Shown: in pieces, positions 1-8,034 of the stretch
Numbering within the stretch: position 1 is the first letter of the stretch
Layout of the letters: each line of letters begins with the position of its first letter
Assembly: GCA_021151615.1 (NCBI GenBank)
Contig: JAGKXA010000091.1
Span: 1 to 22,080, forward strand
Direction of reading: 5' to 3'
Source: Cellvibrionaceae bacterium
GTDB taxonomy: Bacteria; Pseudomonadota; Gammaproteobacteria; Pseudomonadales; Cellvibrionaceae
Length of the DNA stretch: 22,080 nt
Made by a program: the position numbers and the translations under genes
Notes under the pieces: generated by a model
Seen by the model: only the letters and a program-made list of their open reading frames with translations
The model's database searches: none
What the model was told of the DNA's origin: nothing

Positions 1-255
1 AAATCATACAGTTGCTTTGTGAGACAAATAAAAATGCCTCAAACTACAGCAACACCTGCCACAAAGGGCCCGTAAAGTATATCCCTGATAGCCATATACT
101 TAATTTAAAAGTCTCCGGGGTGAATACCCATTTTGAATAAGTGAAATTTTCATTATTTTATAAAATATCAAGGGTACTTTTTAATTGTGAATTAGTTGCA
201 TATAACAATATCCCCGACGAATATACCCACAAGCCCACTACTATCGGAGAACCCA

Positions 256-1017
256 TTGGAAATTGCGATCGAAACCCTGTTAGTTTTATTTACTGCCGCC
301 GCCATAGCCGGCTTTATGGATACCCTTGCAGGTGGCGGTGGGCTAATCACAATTCCCGCACTGGTGGTATCCGGTGTGCCCCCATTAGCCGCATTGGGCA
401 CCAATAAACTACAAAGCTCTTTCGGTTCTGGAACCGCCAGTTTTTTATTATTCAAACGCAAAAAAATCCACTGGGACACCATAAAGCCTTTAATGCTTAT
501 GGCGTTTATCGGTTCTGTGATCGGCAGCCTGCTAGTGCAATTCATTAACGCACAGATGTTGGGTTTTATTATTCCACTCGTGTTAATTATTATTGCGGCT
601 TATTTTATTAGCGCACCTTATTTCAAATTGGAAACCAAAACACCGCGCATCTCCGAACGCCACTACAAAAACATAGTGATTCCCGGCATAGGTATTTATG
701 ACGGTATGTTCGGCCCAGGCACAGGTTCTTTTTTGGCTGTAGCAGGAGTTAGCTTGCGTGCGATGGAATTGATCAAGGCCACAGCTACCGCAAAACCATT
801 AAACTTCGCGACCAATATCGCCTCCCTTTTGGTTTTTATCGCCGCCGGCCAAGTGATTTGGCTCGCGGGTGTTGCCATGATTATTGGTCAAATACTTGGA
901 GCCTGGCTGGGCTCACATTACTTATTCAAAGTAAACCCGAAAATACTGCGGATACTGATTGTTACAATCTGTTTAATCATGCTGGGGCAATATTGGTATA
1001 AACAATTTGTTACCTAA
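256..1017 (+). CDS. TSUP (TauE/SafE, YfcA-like) membrane permease
   Basis: Integral inner-membrane protein of the TSUP family, whose members are thought to export or import sulfur-containing or organic anions; the substrate here cannot be told. The protein is almost entirely hydrophobic helices and keeps the two internal family signatures: AGFMDTLAGGGGL with GTNKLQ near residues 18-53, and the second-half repeat YDGMFGPGTGSF. Order and spacing match E. coli YfcA as I remember it (FIDSIAGGGGL, ATNKLQ, YDGFFGPAAGSF). No ATG fits the N-terminus. I chose TTG at 256 because GGAGA at 246-250 lies six or so bases before it, giving 253 residues. A TTG at 196, just after an in-frame stop, would add 20 polar residues but has no ribosome site. 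It is the only convincing plus-strand gene in the window and converges on the RNA methyltransferase gene. Confidence 0.85.
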   Translation: MEIAIETLLVLFTAAAIAGFMDTLAGGGGLITIPALVVSGVPPLAALGTNKLQSSFGSGTASFLLFKRKKIHWDTIKPLMLMAFIGSVIGSLLVQFINAQMLGFIIPLVLIIIAAYFISAPYFKLETKTPRISERHYKNIVIPGIGIYDGMFGPGTGSFLAVAGVSLRAMELIKATATAKPLNFATNIASLLVFIAAGQVIWLAGVAMIIGQILGAWLGSHYLFKVNPKILRILIVTICLIMLGQYWYKQFVT

Positions 1018-1074
1018 TGGACATCAATCAACCCAACAAAAATAACACTGAGTATGTCATTGAAGAGGAAATAG

Positions 1075-1584
1075 TTAGCGCGAAATTGTGATGTTATTAT
1101 TCACATCCCGATTATCTGCAATCGGGCGCTGCGCAATTACCTCCCTACCCGATTTGCTCATGCGATCATAAAGTACCACATGTACAGTCGCTGCCAAATT
1201 CATACAACCTATGGTAGGGATATAAACCACATGGTCGCAAGCATCCAGAATTTCTTTTTTCAATGAACCATCTTCCGGGCCGAAAATGTAATAGGCATTT
1301 TCTGGATGTACAAAATCCATTAATGGCACCGCGCCTTCAATCAGCTCGATAGCAACCAATTGAGCGCCTACTACAGGTGCAGCCGATAAACTTTCTACAT
1401 GCGTTAGTGGAATCTTACTTTGTGCATTTTTGGTGTCAGTCGCAAATTTTCGCGCACGCTCGAAACGCGCACCGGAATAGAACACGGCATCCACTTCAAA
1501 GCAGCCTGCCGCGCGCATCACCATACCCACATTAGTCGGGCTTTTGGGGTTCACTAAACCTATATAGGCTTGAGATTTCAGCAT
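1075..1584 (-). CDS. TrmH/SpoU-family (SPOUT) RNA 2'-O-methyltransferase, small
   Basis: Predicted S-adenosylmethionine-dependent RNA ribose methyltransferase of the SPOUT (trefoil-knot) superfamily; the target RNA is not evident. The 169-residue protein is a bare catalytic domain. Motif 1 lies at residues 12-29 (NPKSPTNVGMVMRAAGCF, with N18 and R24), motif 2 at 100-108 (IFGPEDGSL), and motif 3, the knot and SAM-binding loop, at 122-141 (starting IPTIGCMNLAATVH). It is close in size to TrmL (tRNA wobble methyltransferase), but its motif 2 and the methionine in CMNLA differ from the TrmL sequence I remember, so I do not give that name. It follows nspC by 46 bases on the same strand and could be the last gene of the polyamine transcript, though no functional link is obvious. 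A GAAGTGA stretch before the ATG is a weak ribosome site. Confidence 0.85.
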   Translation of the reverse strand: MLKSQAYIGLVNPKSPTNVGMVMRAAGCFEVDAVFYSGARFERARKFATDTKNAQSKIPLTHVESLSAAPVVGAQLVAIELIEGAVPLMDFVHPENAYYIFGPEDGSLKKEILDACDHVVYIPTIGCMNLAATVHVVLYDRMSKSGREVIAQRPIADNRDVNNNITISR

Positions 1585-1630
1585 AATTTCACTTCGTAAA
1601 AATTATCAAAAGCCAGGAGAATATTCGCAC

Positions 1631-2818
1631 TTAGGATAGACGTTGTTTGAAATCGGAATAGCTAAACTCGCGAATCACATCTAACTCATTGGTACGTGAA
1701 TCCCAGATCGCAATCGCAGGCAAGTTCATGCCATTAAAGGTTGTTGTTTTTACCATGGTGTAATGGGCCATATCGTCAAACATTAACCGTTGCCCCACTT
1801 GCAGTGGTTGTGCGAAAGAGTAATCGCCAATCACATCTCCTGCCAGGCAAGTCATACCGCCCAGACGATAAGTGTGTGGCAATTCATTGGGCATTCCCGC
1901 TCCCAAAATATCGACGCGATATGGCATTTCCAATACATCGGGCATATGGCAGGTTGCCGATGTATCCAGAATCGCTTGCGCCATAACATTCCAGGTGATG
2001 TCCAACACCTCTGACACCAACACGCCACTGCGAATGGCTACCGCCTCACCCGGCTCCAAATAAACCTGCACATCATAATTCGCCTGGAAGTTTTTGAGCA
2101 TATCAATCAGGTCATCAACTTGATAATCCTCACGCGAAATATGGTGACCACCACCGAAATTGATCCAGCTAATGTGCTTGAAGTATTTTCCGAACTTTTT
2201 AACAACCGCGTTCAGTGTGCGGTCCAAAGGGGGAAGATCTTGCTGACACAAGGTGTGAAAATGCAAACCAGAAATACCATCCAGAATATCCGGTGTTTGT
2301 GCAACTGCCTTTTCAAATTCAGCAATCGGCACGCCCATACGCGAACAAGGTGCGCAAGGGTCATAAAGCGCAACTTCCCCTTCGGAATGTTCCGGGTTAA
2401 TACGAAGTCCAAATTGCAATTCCGGGCGCTCTTGCTGCGCCTTTAACGCCAATGATTTAAAACGTGACCACTGCGAAAAAGAATTAAACAACACATGATC
2501 GGCAACCTGTAAAATTTCAAGCAAATCTGCTTCTTTGTACGCCGCCGAATAGCAGTGAACTTCACCACCAAATTCTTCTTTCCCCAATCGCGCCTCATGC
2601 AAACCGCTGGCACAAGTACCCGACAGATATTCACGAACCAAAGGCGCGAGACTCCAGCAGGAAAAGGCTTTGAGCGCCGCCAGGATTTTCGCCCCACTTT
2701 CGCGCTGCACACGATTGAGGATTTTTAAATTATCCTCCACTGCCGCTTTATCAATGACAAAGCACGGCGATGGCACTCGGCCAGGATCGAAATGGGTAAA
2801 GTATTCTCGCTTTTGCAT
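1631..2818 (-). CDS. nspC: Carboxynorspermidine/carboxyspermidine decarboxylase
   Basis: PLP-dependent fold-III decarboxylase (alanine racemase/ornithine decarboxylase-like barrel) that removes CO2 from carboxyspermidine or carboxynorspermidine to give spermidine or norspermidine in the cytoplasm. The 395 residues match the usual family length. Visible landmarks are the PLP lysine K50 in AALKAFSCW, H186 and H188 in GLHFHTLCQ, the phosphate-binding glycines 222-224 in NFGGGHH, LEPGEAVA near 254-261, and the C-terminal GMTCLAGDVIGDY active-site segment. This is the NspC type rather than diaminopimelate decarboxylase: it lacks the longer LysA N-terminus and sits directly behind its partner dehydrogenase. 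Its ATG lies two bases past the TGA of that gene and has no good ribosome site, which suggests translational coupling. Whether the main product is spermidine or norspermidine cannot be read from sequence. Confidence 0.93.
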   Translation of the reverse strand: MQKREYFTHFDPGRVPSPCFVIDKAAVEDNLKILNRVQRESGAKILAALKAFSCWSLAPLVREYLSGTCASGLHEARLGKEEFGGEVHCYSAAYKEADLLEILQVADHVLFNSFSQWSRFKSLALKAQQERPELQFGLRINPEHSEGEVALYDPCAPCSRMGVPIAEFEKAVAQTPDILDGISGLHFHTLCQQDLPPLDRTLNAVVKKFGKYFKHISWINFGGGHHISREDYQVDDLIDMLKNFQANYDVQVYLEPGEAVAIRSGVLVSEVLDITWNVMAQAILDTSATCHMPDVLEMPYRVDILGAGMPNELPHTYRLGGMTCLAGDVIGDYSFAQPLQVGQRLMFDDMAHYTMVKTTTFNGMNLPAIAIWDSRTNELDVIREFSYSDFKQRLS

Positions 2819-2820
2819 AA

Positions 2821-4020
2821 TCAGTTGTTCATTACCGAGGGGTCAGTTTCAACCACTTGCCAGGGCAGTCCGTATTTATTCAGATCCTCCATAAACGGAT
2901 CCGGATCATGCTGTTCCATATTCCATACACCCGGCTTTTTCCATTTACCTTCCAGAATCATTTTGGCTCCAATCATTGCGGGCACACCGGTAGTGTAGGA
3001 AATCGCCTGTGATTTTACTTCGCGATAACACTCCTGATGATCACACACGTTGTATACAAACAGCGTTTTGGACTGCCTATCTTTTACACCCTGCACCAAG
3101 CAACCAATACAAGTTTTACCCTTTGTTAAAGGGCCAAGGCCGGCGGGATCTGGCAACAGGGCTTTCAAAAATTGCAGCGGCACTATTTCACGGCCTTCAA
3201 ACATAATGGGTTCAATACCGGTCATACCGACATTACCCAGCACTTCCAGATGCTTTAAATAATTATCCGAAAATGTCATCCAGAAACGTGCGCGTTTAAT
3301 CTCGGGGAAATGTTTTACCAAGGACTCAAGCTCTTCATGGTACATCATGTATATTTTCTTCGCGCCGATTCCCGCTGGAAATTCAAATAACTGATTTACC
3401 GATAATGGCGGTGTTTCCACCCAGTTACCATTTTCCCAGTAGCGACCATTGGCTGTCACTTCACGAATATTAATTTCCGGATTAAAGTTGGTGGCAAAAG
3501 GCAAACCGTGATCACCGGCGTTACAATCGATAATATCCAAGTAGTGGATCTCATCGAAATAATGCTTTTTCAAGTAAGCGGTATAGACATTGGTTACCCC
3601 CGGATCAAAACCCGAACCCAGCAATGCAGTAATACCTGCATGTTTAAATTTCTCCTGATAAGCCCACTGCCAGGAGTATTCAAATTTTGCGGTATCCAGC
3701 GGTTCGTAGTTAGCGGTATCCAGATAATCCACGCCCGTTTCCAAGCAGGCATCCATGATGGTTAAATCCTGGTAGGGCAATGCGACATTAATAACCAAAT
3801 CCGGTTTTTCAGCATTAATCAGTGCAATCAACTCGGGAACATTGTCGGCATCTATTTGCGCCGTTTTAATAGGGCGATTCAATTGTGCAGCAATTGCCTT
3901 GCACTTGGACTCGGTGCGACTTGCCAACACTATCTCGCTAAACACGTCGGGCAGTTGGGCACATTTATGCACTACCACTCCGCTAACACCACCCGCACCA
4001 ATGATTAACACTTTTGCCAT
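2821..4020 (-). CDS. Carboxynorspermidine/carboxyspermidine dehydrogenase (saccharopine dehydrogenase family)
   Basis: NAD(P)H-dependent reductive condensation of aspartate beta-semialdehyde with putrescine (or diaminopropane), giving carboxyspermidine (or carboxynorspermidine), the substrate of the next gene product. The 399-residue protein opens with a Rossmann motif, GAGGVSG at residues 8-14, then LASRTESKC, the usual start of the LYS9/saccharopine-reductase-like family. Other landmarks are the DYLDTANYEP segment, LLGSGFDPGVTN, and the C-terminal YTTGVPAMIGAKMI. A GGAG site lies seven bases before the ATG at 4020. It is preceded by speA (93-base gap with a hairpin) and followed after two bases by nspC. 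That context favours polyamine synthesis over lysine metabolism. The name is carried by family resemblance plus neighbourhood; I am confident of the pair. Confidence 0.92.
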   Translation of the reverse strand: MAKVLIIGAGGVSGVVVHKCAQLPDVFSEIVLASRTESKCKAIAAQLNRPIKTAQIDADNVPELIALINAEKPDLVINVALPYQDLTIMDACLETGVDYLDTANYEPLDTAKFEYSWQWAYQEKFKHAGITALLGSGFDPGVTNVYTAYLKKHYFDEIHYLDIIDCNAGDHGLPFATNFNPEINIREVTANGRYWENGNWVETPPLSVNQLFEFPAGIGAKKIYMMYHEELESLVKHFPEIKRARFWMTFSDNYLKHLEVLGNVGMTGIEPIMFEGREIVPLQFLKALLPDPAGLGPLTKGKTCIGCLVQGVKDRQSKTLFVYNVCDHQECYREVKSQAISYTTGVPAMIGAKMILEGKWKKPGVWNMEQHDPDPFMEDLNKYGLPWQVVETDPSVMNN

Positions 4021-4071
4021 ACGTTTACTCCAGACAACAACGCTGAGGTTTTCAAAAAATAAATGAACCGA

Positions 4072-4090
4072 GGAGCCATAAAATGGCCCC
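4072..4090 (-). terminator. Hairpin in the speA-dehydrogenase gap, weak terminator or attenuator
   Basis: In minus-strand RNA, bases 4090-4083 (GGGGCCAT) pair with 4079-4072 (AUGGCUCC) around a UUU loop. One pair is G-U. On the plus strand the same position would be an A-C mismatch, so the structure belongs to the minus-strand transcript. A T-rich stretch follows only after about eight bases, so it may not terminate strongly; it could reduce readthrough from speA into the two downstream genes or protect an mRNA end. Confidence 0.45.
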
Positions 4091-4113
4091 TACAAGATTA
4101 ACAATAAGGGAAA

Positions 4114-6033
4114 TTATTTTTCGAAATAGGTGTAGCCGCGCAACCCTTCCGAATAAGCAGCCAGCATTTGCTGGCGATCAGCAACACTGATAATCCCGTC
4201 GCGTACCGCTTGCTCCGCCGTTTGGCGGAATTGCTGATACAAACTATTAGGCTCGTATTCCACGTAACTCAACACGTCGGCAATGCTGTCGCCGTGAATT
4301 TCGTGGACAAAGTCGATACTTGCATCGGCATTAATTCGGACACTTGCGACATTGGTATCACCAAAAAGATTGTGCAAGTCGCCCAGGGTCTCCTGATAAG
4401 CACCCACCAGAAAAACGCCCAGGTAATACTCTTCGCCCATTTTCACGGGATGTAGTGCAATCGTCGAAGACTCACCTTCAGGGCTGGCAAATTTTTGCAG
4501 TTTTCCGTCACAGTCACAGGTGAGATCCGCAATAATCGCATGGCGACTTGGCTCTTCATCCAGGCGATGGATCGGCATCACCGGAAACACCTGGCCAATT
4601 GCCCAGGAATCTGGCAGCGATTGAAATACACTGAAATTGCCGTAATAAATATCTGCCAATAGTTGCGGCAAACTTTCCAGTTCCGCAGGAATGCGTTTCA
4701 TTTGCGGCAAAAGCGATGCAATTTTTTGCAGCGCCGCAAGATAAATGTTTTCTGCCAATACACGATGGCGCAAACTGATATCGCCAGAATGAAAAAAGTC
4801 GCGAATCTTATCGCGGTAATACATTACATCGTTGTAAGACTCTTGCAGATTCGCCAGGTGAATGCTTGCAAGTGATAGCCACAAATTATGAATCATCTCA
4901 TGGCAACCCTGTGGCAACTCCGCGGGCAAAGCCGTAGGCTCAAAGTTGGTCACATCGAGAATATTGAACAACAAAATCGACGTGTGCGCGACTGTGGCTC
5001 GACCGGATTCGGTGACAATAACCGGATGAGGGATGCGATGTTTATCCAGACTTTCCTGAATCGCTTCAACCACATCAATGCAATACTCCTGTACCGAATA
5101 ATTACGGCTGTGGCCGTTGGTACTGCAGGTTCCGTCGTAATCAATCGCCAGACCGCCACCCAAATCCAGATATCCCAGCGGGGCGCCCTCGCCGACTAAT
5201 TCAATGTAATAACGGCAAGCTTCCAAAACACCGGAACGAATACTGCGAATATTGGGAATTTGCGAACCCAAATGAAAATGCAGCAATTGAAAGCAATGTA
5301 ATAAATTCGCATCGCGCAGTGTGTCAATCACCGTAACCAATTCATTGGTATTTAAACCAAATAAACTGCGATCTCCGCTGTCTGCGCTCCAGTGCCCTTC
5401 CACTTTGGTGGAAAGTTTTAACCGTACCCCAATGAGCGGTTCAATATTCAAGGCACGGCTACGCTCAATGACGGATTGCAGTTCGCTCAATGTTTCCAAC
5501 ACAAAAAAACATTTGAAGCCCAATTTGCGCGCTTGCAATCCCAGCGAAATAAATTCCGCGTCCTTGTAGCCATTACAAATAATCAGGCTTTCGCGATTGG
5601 TGAGCATCGCCAATGCGACCATTAATTCCGCTTTGCTGCCAGCCTCCAAACCATGGTTATAGCGCTCACCAAAGCGTGCGATTTCTGCAACCACATGGCG
5701 CTGTTGATTTACCTTGATGGGAAATGCGCCGCGATATTGGCCGCGATAACCGCTGGACTCAATCGCCTGGGCAAAGGAATCATTGAGGATGCTAATTCGC
5801 TTATCGACCAGGTTTTCCAACCGCAGCAACACCGGCATTTGCAAACCGCGCTGTTGCATACCATCGACAATCTCCATCAGCGAGACAGTGGCCTCACCTT
5901 CTGTCGTAGGCGCATGCACCACAACTTCACCGGCGGGAGAAATTCCGAAATACCCGCTACTCCACTCGTCGATACCATAAAGTTCAGCGGCCCGGCGGGT
6001 ATTCCATTCGGTATTTTTTTCTGTGGTATTCAA
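4114..6033 (-). CDS. speA: Biosynthetic arginine decarboxylase
   Basis: PLP-dependent decarboxylation of arginine to agmatine, the first step of the arginine route to putrescine. The 639 residues match the SpeA family (about 630-660). The PLP-lysine motif FPIKVNQQRHVV is at residues 104-115 with K107. It is followed by HGLEAGSKAEL, ICNGYKD, the HFHLGSQI barrel segment and YLDLGGGLAIDYDG. The only usable start is TTG at 6033: an in-frame TGA lies two codons upstream, and AGGAG ends ten bases before the TTG. An out-of-frame ATG at 6040 sits between that site and the TTG, with possible effects on translation. Agmatinase or agmatine deiminase genes, needed to reach putrescine, are not in the window. 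The next genes use putrescine or diaminopropane, so this gene probably feeds them. Confidence 0.95.
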   Translation of the reverse strand: MNTTEKNTEWNTRRAAELYGIDEWSSGYFGISPAGEVVVHAPTTEGEATVSLMEIVDGMQQRGLQMPVLLRLENLVDKRISILNDSFAQAIESSGYRGQYRGAFPIKVNQQRHVVAEIARFGERYNHGLEAGSKAELMVALAMLTNRESLIICNGYKDAEFISLGLQARKLGFKCFFVLETLSELQSVIERSRALNIEPLIGVRLKLSTKVEGHWSADSGDRSLFGLNTNELVTVIDTLRDANLLHCFQLLHFHLGSQIPNIRSIRSGVLEACRYYIELVGEGAPLGYLDLGGGLAIDYDGTCSTNGHSRNYSVQEYCIDVVEAIQESLDKHRIPHPVIVTESGRATVAHTSILLFNILDVTNFEPTALPAELPQGCHEMIHNLWLSLASIHLANLQESYNDVMYYRDKIRDFFHSGDISLRHRVLAENIYLAALQKIASLLPQMKRIPAELESLPQLLADIYYGNFSVFQSLPDSWAIGQVFPVMPIHRLDEEPSRHAIIADLTCDCDGKLQKFASPEGESSTIALHPVKMGEEYYLGVFLVGAYQETLGDLHNLFGDTNVASVRINADASIDFVHEIHGDSIADVLSYVEYEPNSLYQQFRQTAEQAVRDGIISVADRQQMLAAYSEGLRGYTYFEK

Positions 6034-6040
6034 GGCTCAT
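5984..6040 (-). other. Possible overlapping leader ORF at the speA start (18 codons)
   Basis: An ATG at 6040, three bases after the AGGAG of speA, opens an 18-codon frame, MSLEYHRKKYRMEYPPGR, ending at TGA 5984-5986 inside speA in a different frame. It shares the ribosome site with the speA TTG. The peptide is rich in Arg and Lys, and two of its Arg codons are AGA and CGA, usually rare. It may be chance; the spacing of three bases is short for an efficient start. Confidence 0.2.
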
Positions 6041-6074
6041 CAACTCCTGTTCAGGTGGGTTGCCCCCGTTGATG

Positions 6075-6093
6075 CGCCGCCAGCAACGCGGCG
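6075..6093 (-). promoter_or_regulatory. GC-rich hairpin in the speA 5' leader
   Basis: CGCCGC at 6075-6080 pairs perfectly with GCGGCG at 6088-6093 around a seven-base loop. It lies about 40 bases upstream of the speA TTG start and downstream of the previous gene's terminator, so it would be in the speA mRNA leader. No T tract follows it, so it is not a terminator. A regulatory role is inference only. Confidence 0.35.
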
Positions 6094-6134
6094 ACACAAA
6101 AGTAAAAATGGCGCGCAATTGTCCACATTTTTGA

Positions 6135-6167
6135 TGAAAAATAAAGGCATAGGTCCGCTCTATGCCT
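6135..6167 (-). terminator. Intrinsic terminator of the pectate-lyase-like gene
   Basis: On the minus strand AGGCATAG (6167-6160) and CTATGCCT (6152-6145) form a perfect eight-pair stem with a seven-base loop, followed at once by TTATTTTTC. It lies 56 bases past the stop of the gene ending at 6223 and before the speA leader, so it should separate the two transcription units. Confidence 0.75.
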
Positions 6168-6222
6168 CTTTGTGTGTGCAAATTTTAGCCCATTGAGCCC
6201 TACCTGCTAACCCGGGAGGTCG

Positions 6223-7857
6223 TTAAGGAAGGTTATTGCTGTCCAGATAACGAATTAGCACACCCATATTGCGAATATAAGCCCCGGTAGAAATTCCCAT
6301 CACCGGTGTTTTAACCGGGTATGGCGAGGTATCCCATTCGTCGCCCACCATGGTATTCGCGTATCGCTGATCACCTCGCCCATGCTTGCCAGCGGGTGGC
6401 TTACCCAAATAAGGATTAGTGGTGTAGTAAAGTGGAGTTGGCCAGTAACCCTCTGGATTTAGTTCATTAACCAATTTATCCGCCTGGCCTTGCAGTGAAT
6501 CATTGCGAGCATTTTCATGTTCCGCTTGCGCGCGAAAATTCAAATCGGAAAAACTCACTTTGCCGAGCGTGAAATATTTTGGTAGCGCCATTCGCACCGA
6601 TTCACGCAAGGGCGAATGGCGATTCACATCTGCCGCAGGAATTGCCAACACCTTTTGATAGGCTTTACGTAATTCGCTGACCGGAATTGTCGTGGCGGAT
6701 TTGTAATGCGCCAACATATTGCCCGGCACATGATCCACGTAGTATTCGCCGCTCACAATATTAGCGCCGCGCCTGTGCGTAAACAGCGCTTTACCCGTAC
6801 CCAGCTCAACAAACCCGGGATGAGTTCGTCCTTCAAGTGCTTTAGTATCGGAAAATGTTAGTGACTCCAACCAATCCAGCGCTTCAGGAATACGCGCCAG
6901 AAATTTTGTTTCTCCCGTCAACCGATAAAATTTAATGAGCTGTGAAATATTTTCTGCCGTAGTCGGGGTATGTAAACTGCGTGGCTCATAAGAGCGCGCG
7001 CCAGAGGGCTGCAACTCCGTCGTGTATTGCAAGGCCCATCCTGGTTGCGGTTGCCCTAGCTGGGTAACAATAAATGCATTCATAGCGCGAATGATTGGCT
7101 CACGCATACGTGTTTCACCCAAGGTTTGGTAACACATCAACAGGAAATCAATATTCTCTGCCGCCACATCATCATTGAAGGTAATAAACGATGAATAATC
7201 GGGATGATCAGGATAAGGATGGTCGTACATCAACGGAAAACGTTGCGGCCAACCACCGATGGGATACTGACTATTCAAAACAAAATCAATGGCTTTATAA
7301 AGCGGCACACGATACTGCTCATCGCGCTTTTCCAAATAGATGCGCAATAAAAACTTTGCCGCCTCTGCGGTGCCCATATCATCGAAAGTGGCATTACCAT
7401 AGTAGTGCTGAAATTCTTCCAATCGCCAGGCATGCTTGCCAATCGTTGCATACCAGTCCTTTAGCGATGCATCGCCAGCATAGTCCGCTACATAATTCCA
7501 TCCACCACTGGCGTGTTGCGCAAAGATAATTGCCGCAGCCACTTGTTGGGCACCTTGATAATAAAATTCATCGCCCGTTGCATGATAGGCATCCAACATT
7601 AAATGCCCTACGCTCGATGTTCCGGGCGGTTGCATCCACACCATGGTGCGGCGCGCTTCCAGTTCTCCCCATTGACGTGAAAAATCCGGCAAATATGACC
7701 AGACAAACCCACCGCGATAGCTGGCTTTGTCCAACATAAACCGGGTGGCGTTTTTCATACTAAGTAACACCTGTTCTCGAGCAGGAAAATCTGCCAAACC
7801 AAGGCTGGAAAAACTAAAAAGTATGAAAAAAATAATTGTGCGGTCGATGAGGGACAT
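6223..7857 (-). CDS. Secreted pectate-lyase-like protein (PL10 / pectic acid lyase family)
   Basis: Likely exported enzyme acting on polygalacturonate by beta-elimination. Residues 1-22 form a Sec signal peptide (a basic start, then IIFFILFSFSSLGLA, cleavage before DFPAR) with no lipobox cysteine. The 544-residue body is a repeated helical, (alpha/alpha)-barrel type domain with PL10-like landmarks: GGWPQRFPL, ITFNDD at 225-230, and a GWALQYT...GARSYEP block with R288. An ELGTGKALFTHRRG stretch may correspond to the EIG(T)N.PIF.GRDG region of PL10. It has no carbohydrate-binding module or linker, unlike many Cellvibrio secreted enzymes, and it carries a C-terminal extension of about 150 residues that I cannot assign. 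Start is ATG at 7857; the ribosome site is weak. It has its own terminator and no polysaccharide-degradation neighbours. Family call is moderate; exact substrate is uncertain. Confidence 0.65.
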   Translation of the reverse strand: MSLIDRTIIFFILFSFSSLGLADFPAREQVLLSMKNATRFMLDKASYRGGFVWSYLPDFSRQWGELEARRTMVWMQPPGTSSVGHLMLDAYHATGDEFYYQGAQQVAAAIIFAQHASGGWNYVADYAGDASLKDWYATIGKHAWRLEEFQHYYGNATFDDMGTAEAAKFLLRIYLEKRDEQYRVPLYKAIDFVLNSQYPIGGWPQRFPLMYDHPYPDHPDYSSFITFNDDVAAENIDFLLMCYQTLGETRMREPIIRAMNAFIVTQLGQPQPGWALQYTTELQPSGARSYEPRSLHTPTTAENISQLIKFYRLTGETKFLARIPEALDWLESLTFSDTKALEGRTHPGFVELGTGKALFTHRRGANIVSGEYYVDHVPGNMLAHYKSATTIPVSELRKAYQKVLAIPAADVNRHSPLRESVRMALPKYFTLGKVSFSDLNFRAQAEHENARNDSLQGQADKLVNELNPEGYWPTPLYYTTNPYLGKPPAGKHGRGDQRYANTMVGDEWDTSPYPVKTPVMGISTGAYIRNMGVLIRYLDSNNLP

Positions 7858-7901
7858 AGTTGGTCTCTTTTACTTTTTCCAATCGAAATCAGAAAATTAT
7901 T

Positions 7902-7925
7902 ATTAAGTGCGCAATAACGCTTAAT
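7902..7925. repeat. Imperfect inverted repeat upstream of the pectate-lyase-like gene
   Basis: ATTAAG at 7902-7907 and CTTAAT at 7920-7925 are inverted copies, with GCG/CGC continuing inward after a two-base slip. The element lies about 45 bases before the ATG at 7857, where an operator could sit. No regulator is known for it from this sequence. Confidence 0.3.
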
Positions 7926-7983
7926 GAAAAGGACTAACCGAACCAGTGCCGAGAGGAATATTTATTGATTTATCCAGCCATAA

Positions 7984-8011
7984 TAGATGCCTTTAACAAC
8001 CATAGCATCTA
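7984..8011 (-). terminator. Weak hairpin after the marC-like gene
   Basis: TAGATGC (7984-7990) and GCATCTA (8005-8011) form a seven-pair stem with a 14-base loop, 24 bases beyond the stop of the MarC gene. There is no proper T run, so it is a doubtful terminator. Nothing else in the 177-base gap (7858-8034) looks like one. Confidence 0.25.
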
Positions 8012-8034
8012 ATTAACATTTTTTAGCGCTGCAG

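Noticed and set aside
39..95. 18-codon minus-strand peptide as a real gene
   Set aside because: Too short and with no ribosome site; kept only as a low-interest finding about the edge.
3..140. Plus-strand frame open from the window edge to TAA 138-140 (45 codons)
   Set aside because: Could be the end of a gene lying to the left, but no recognisable family or composition supports it, and a minus-strand frame over the same bases is equally plausible.
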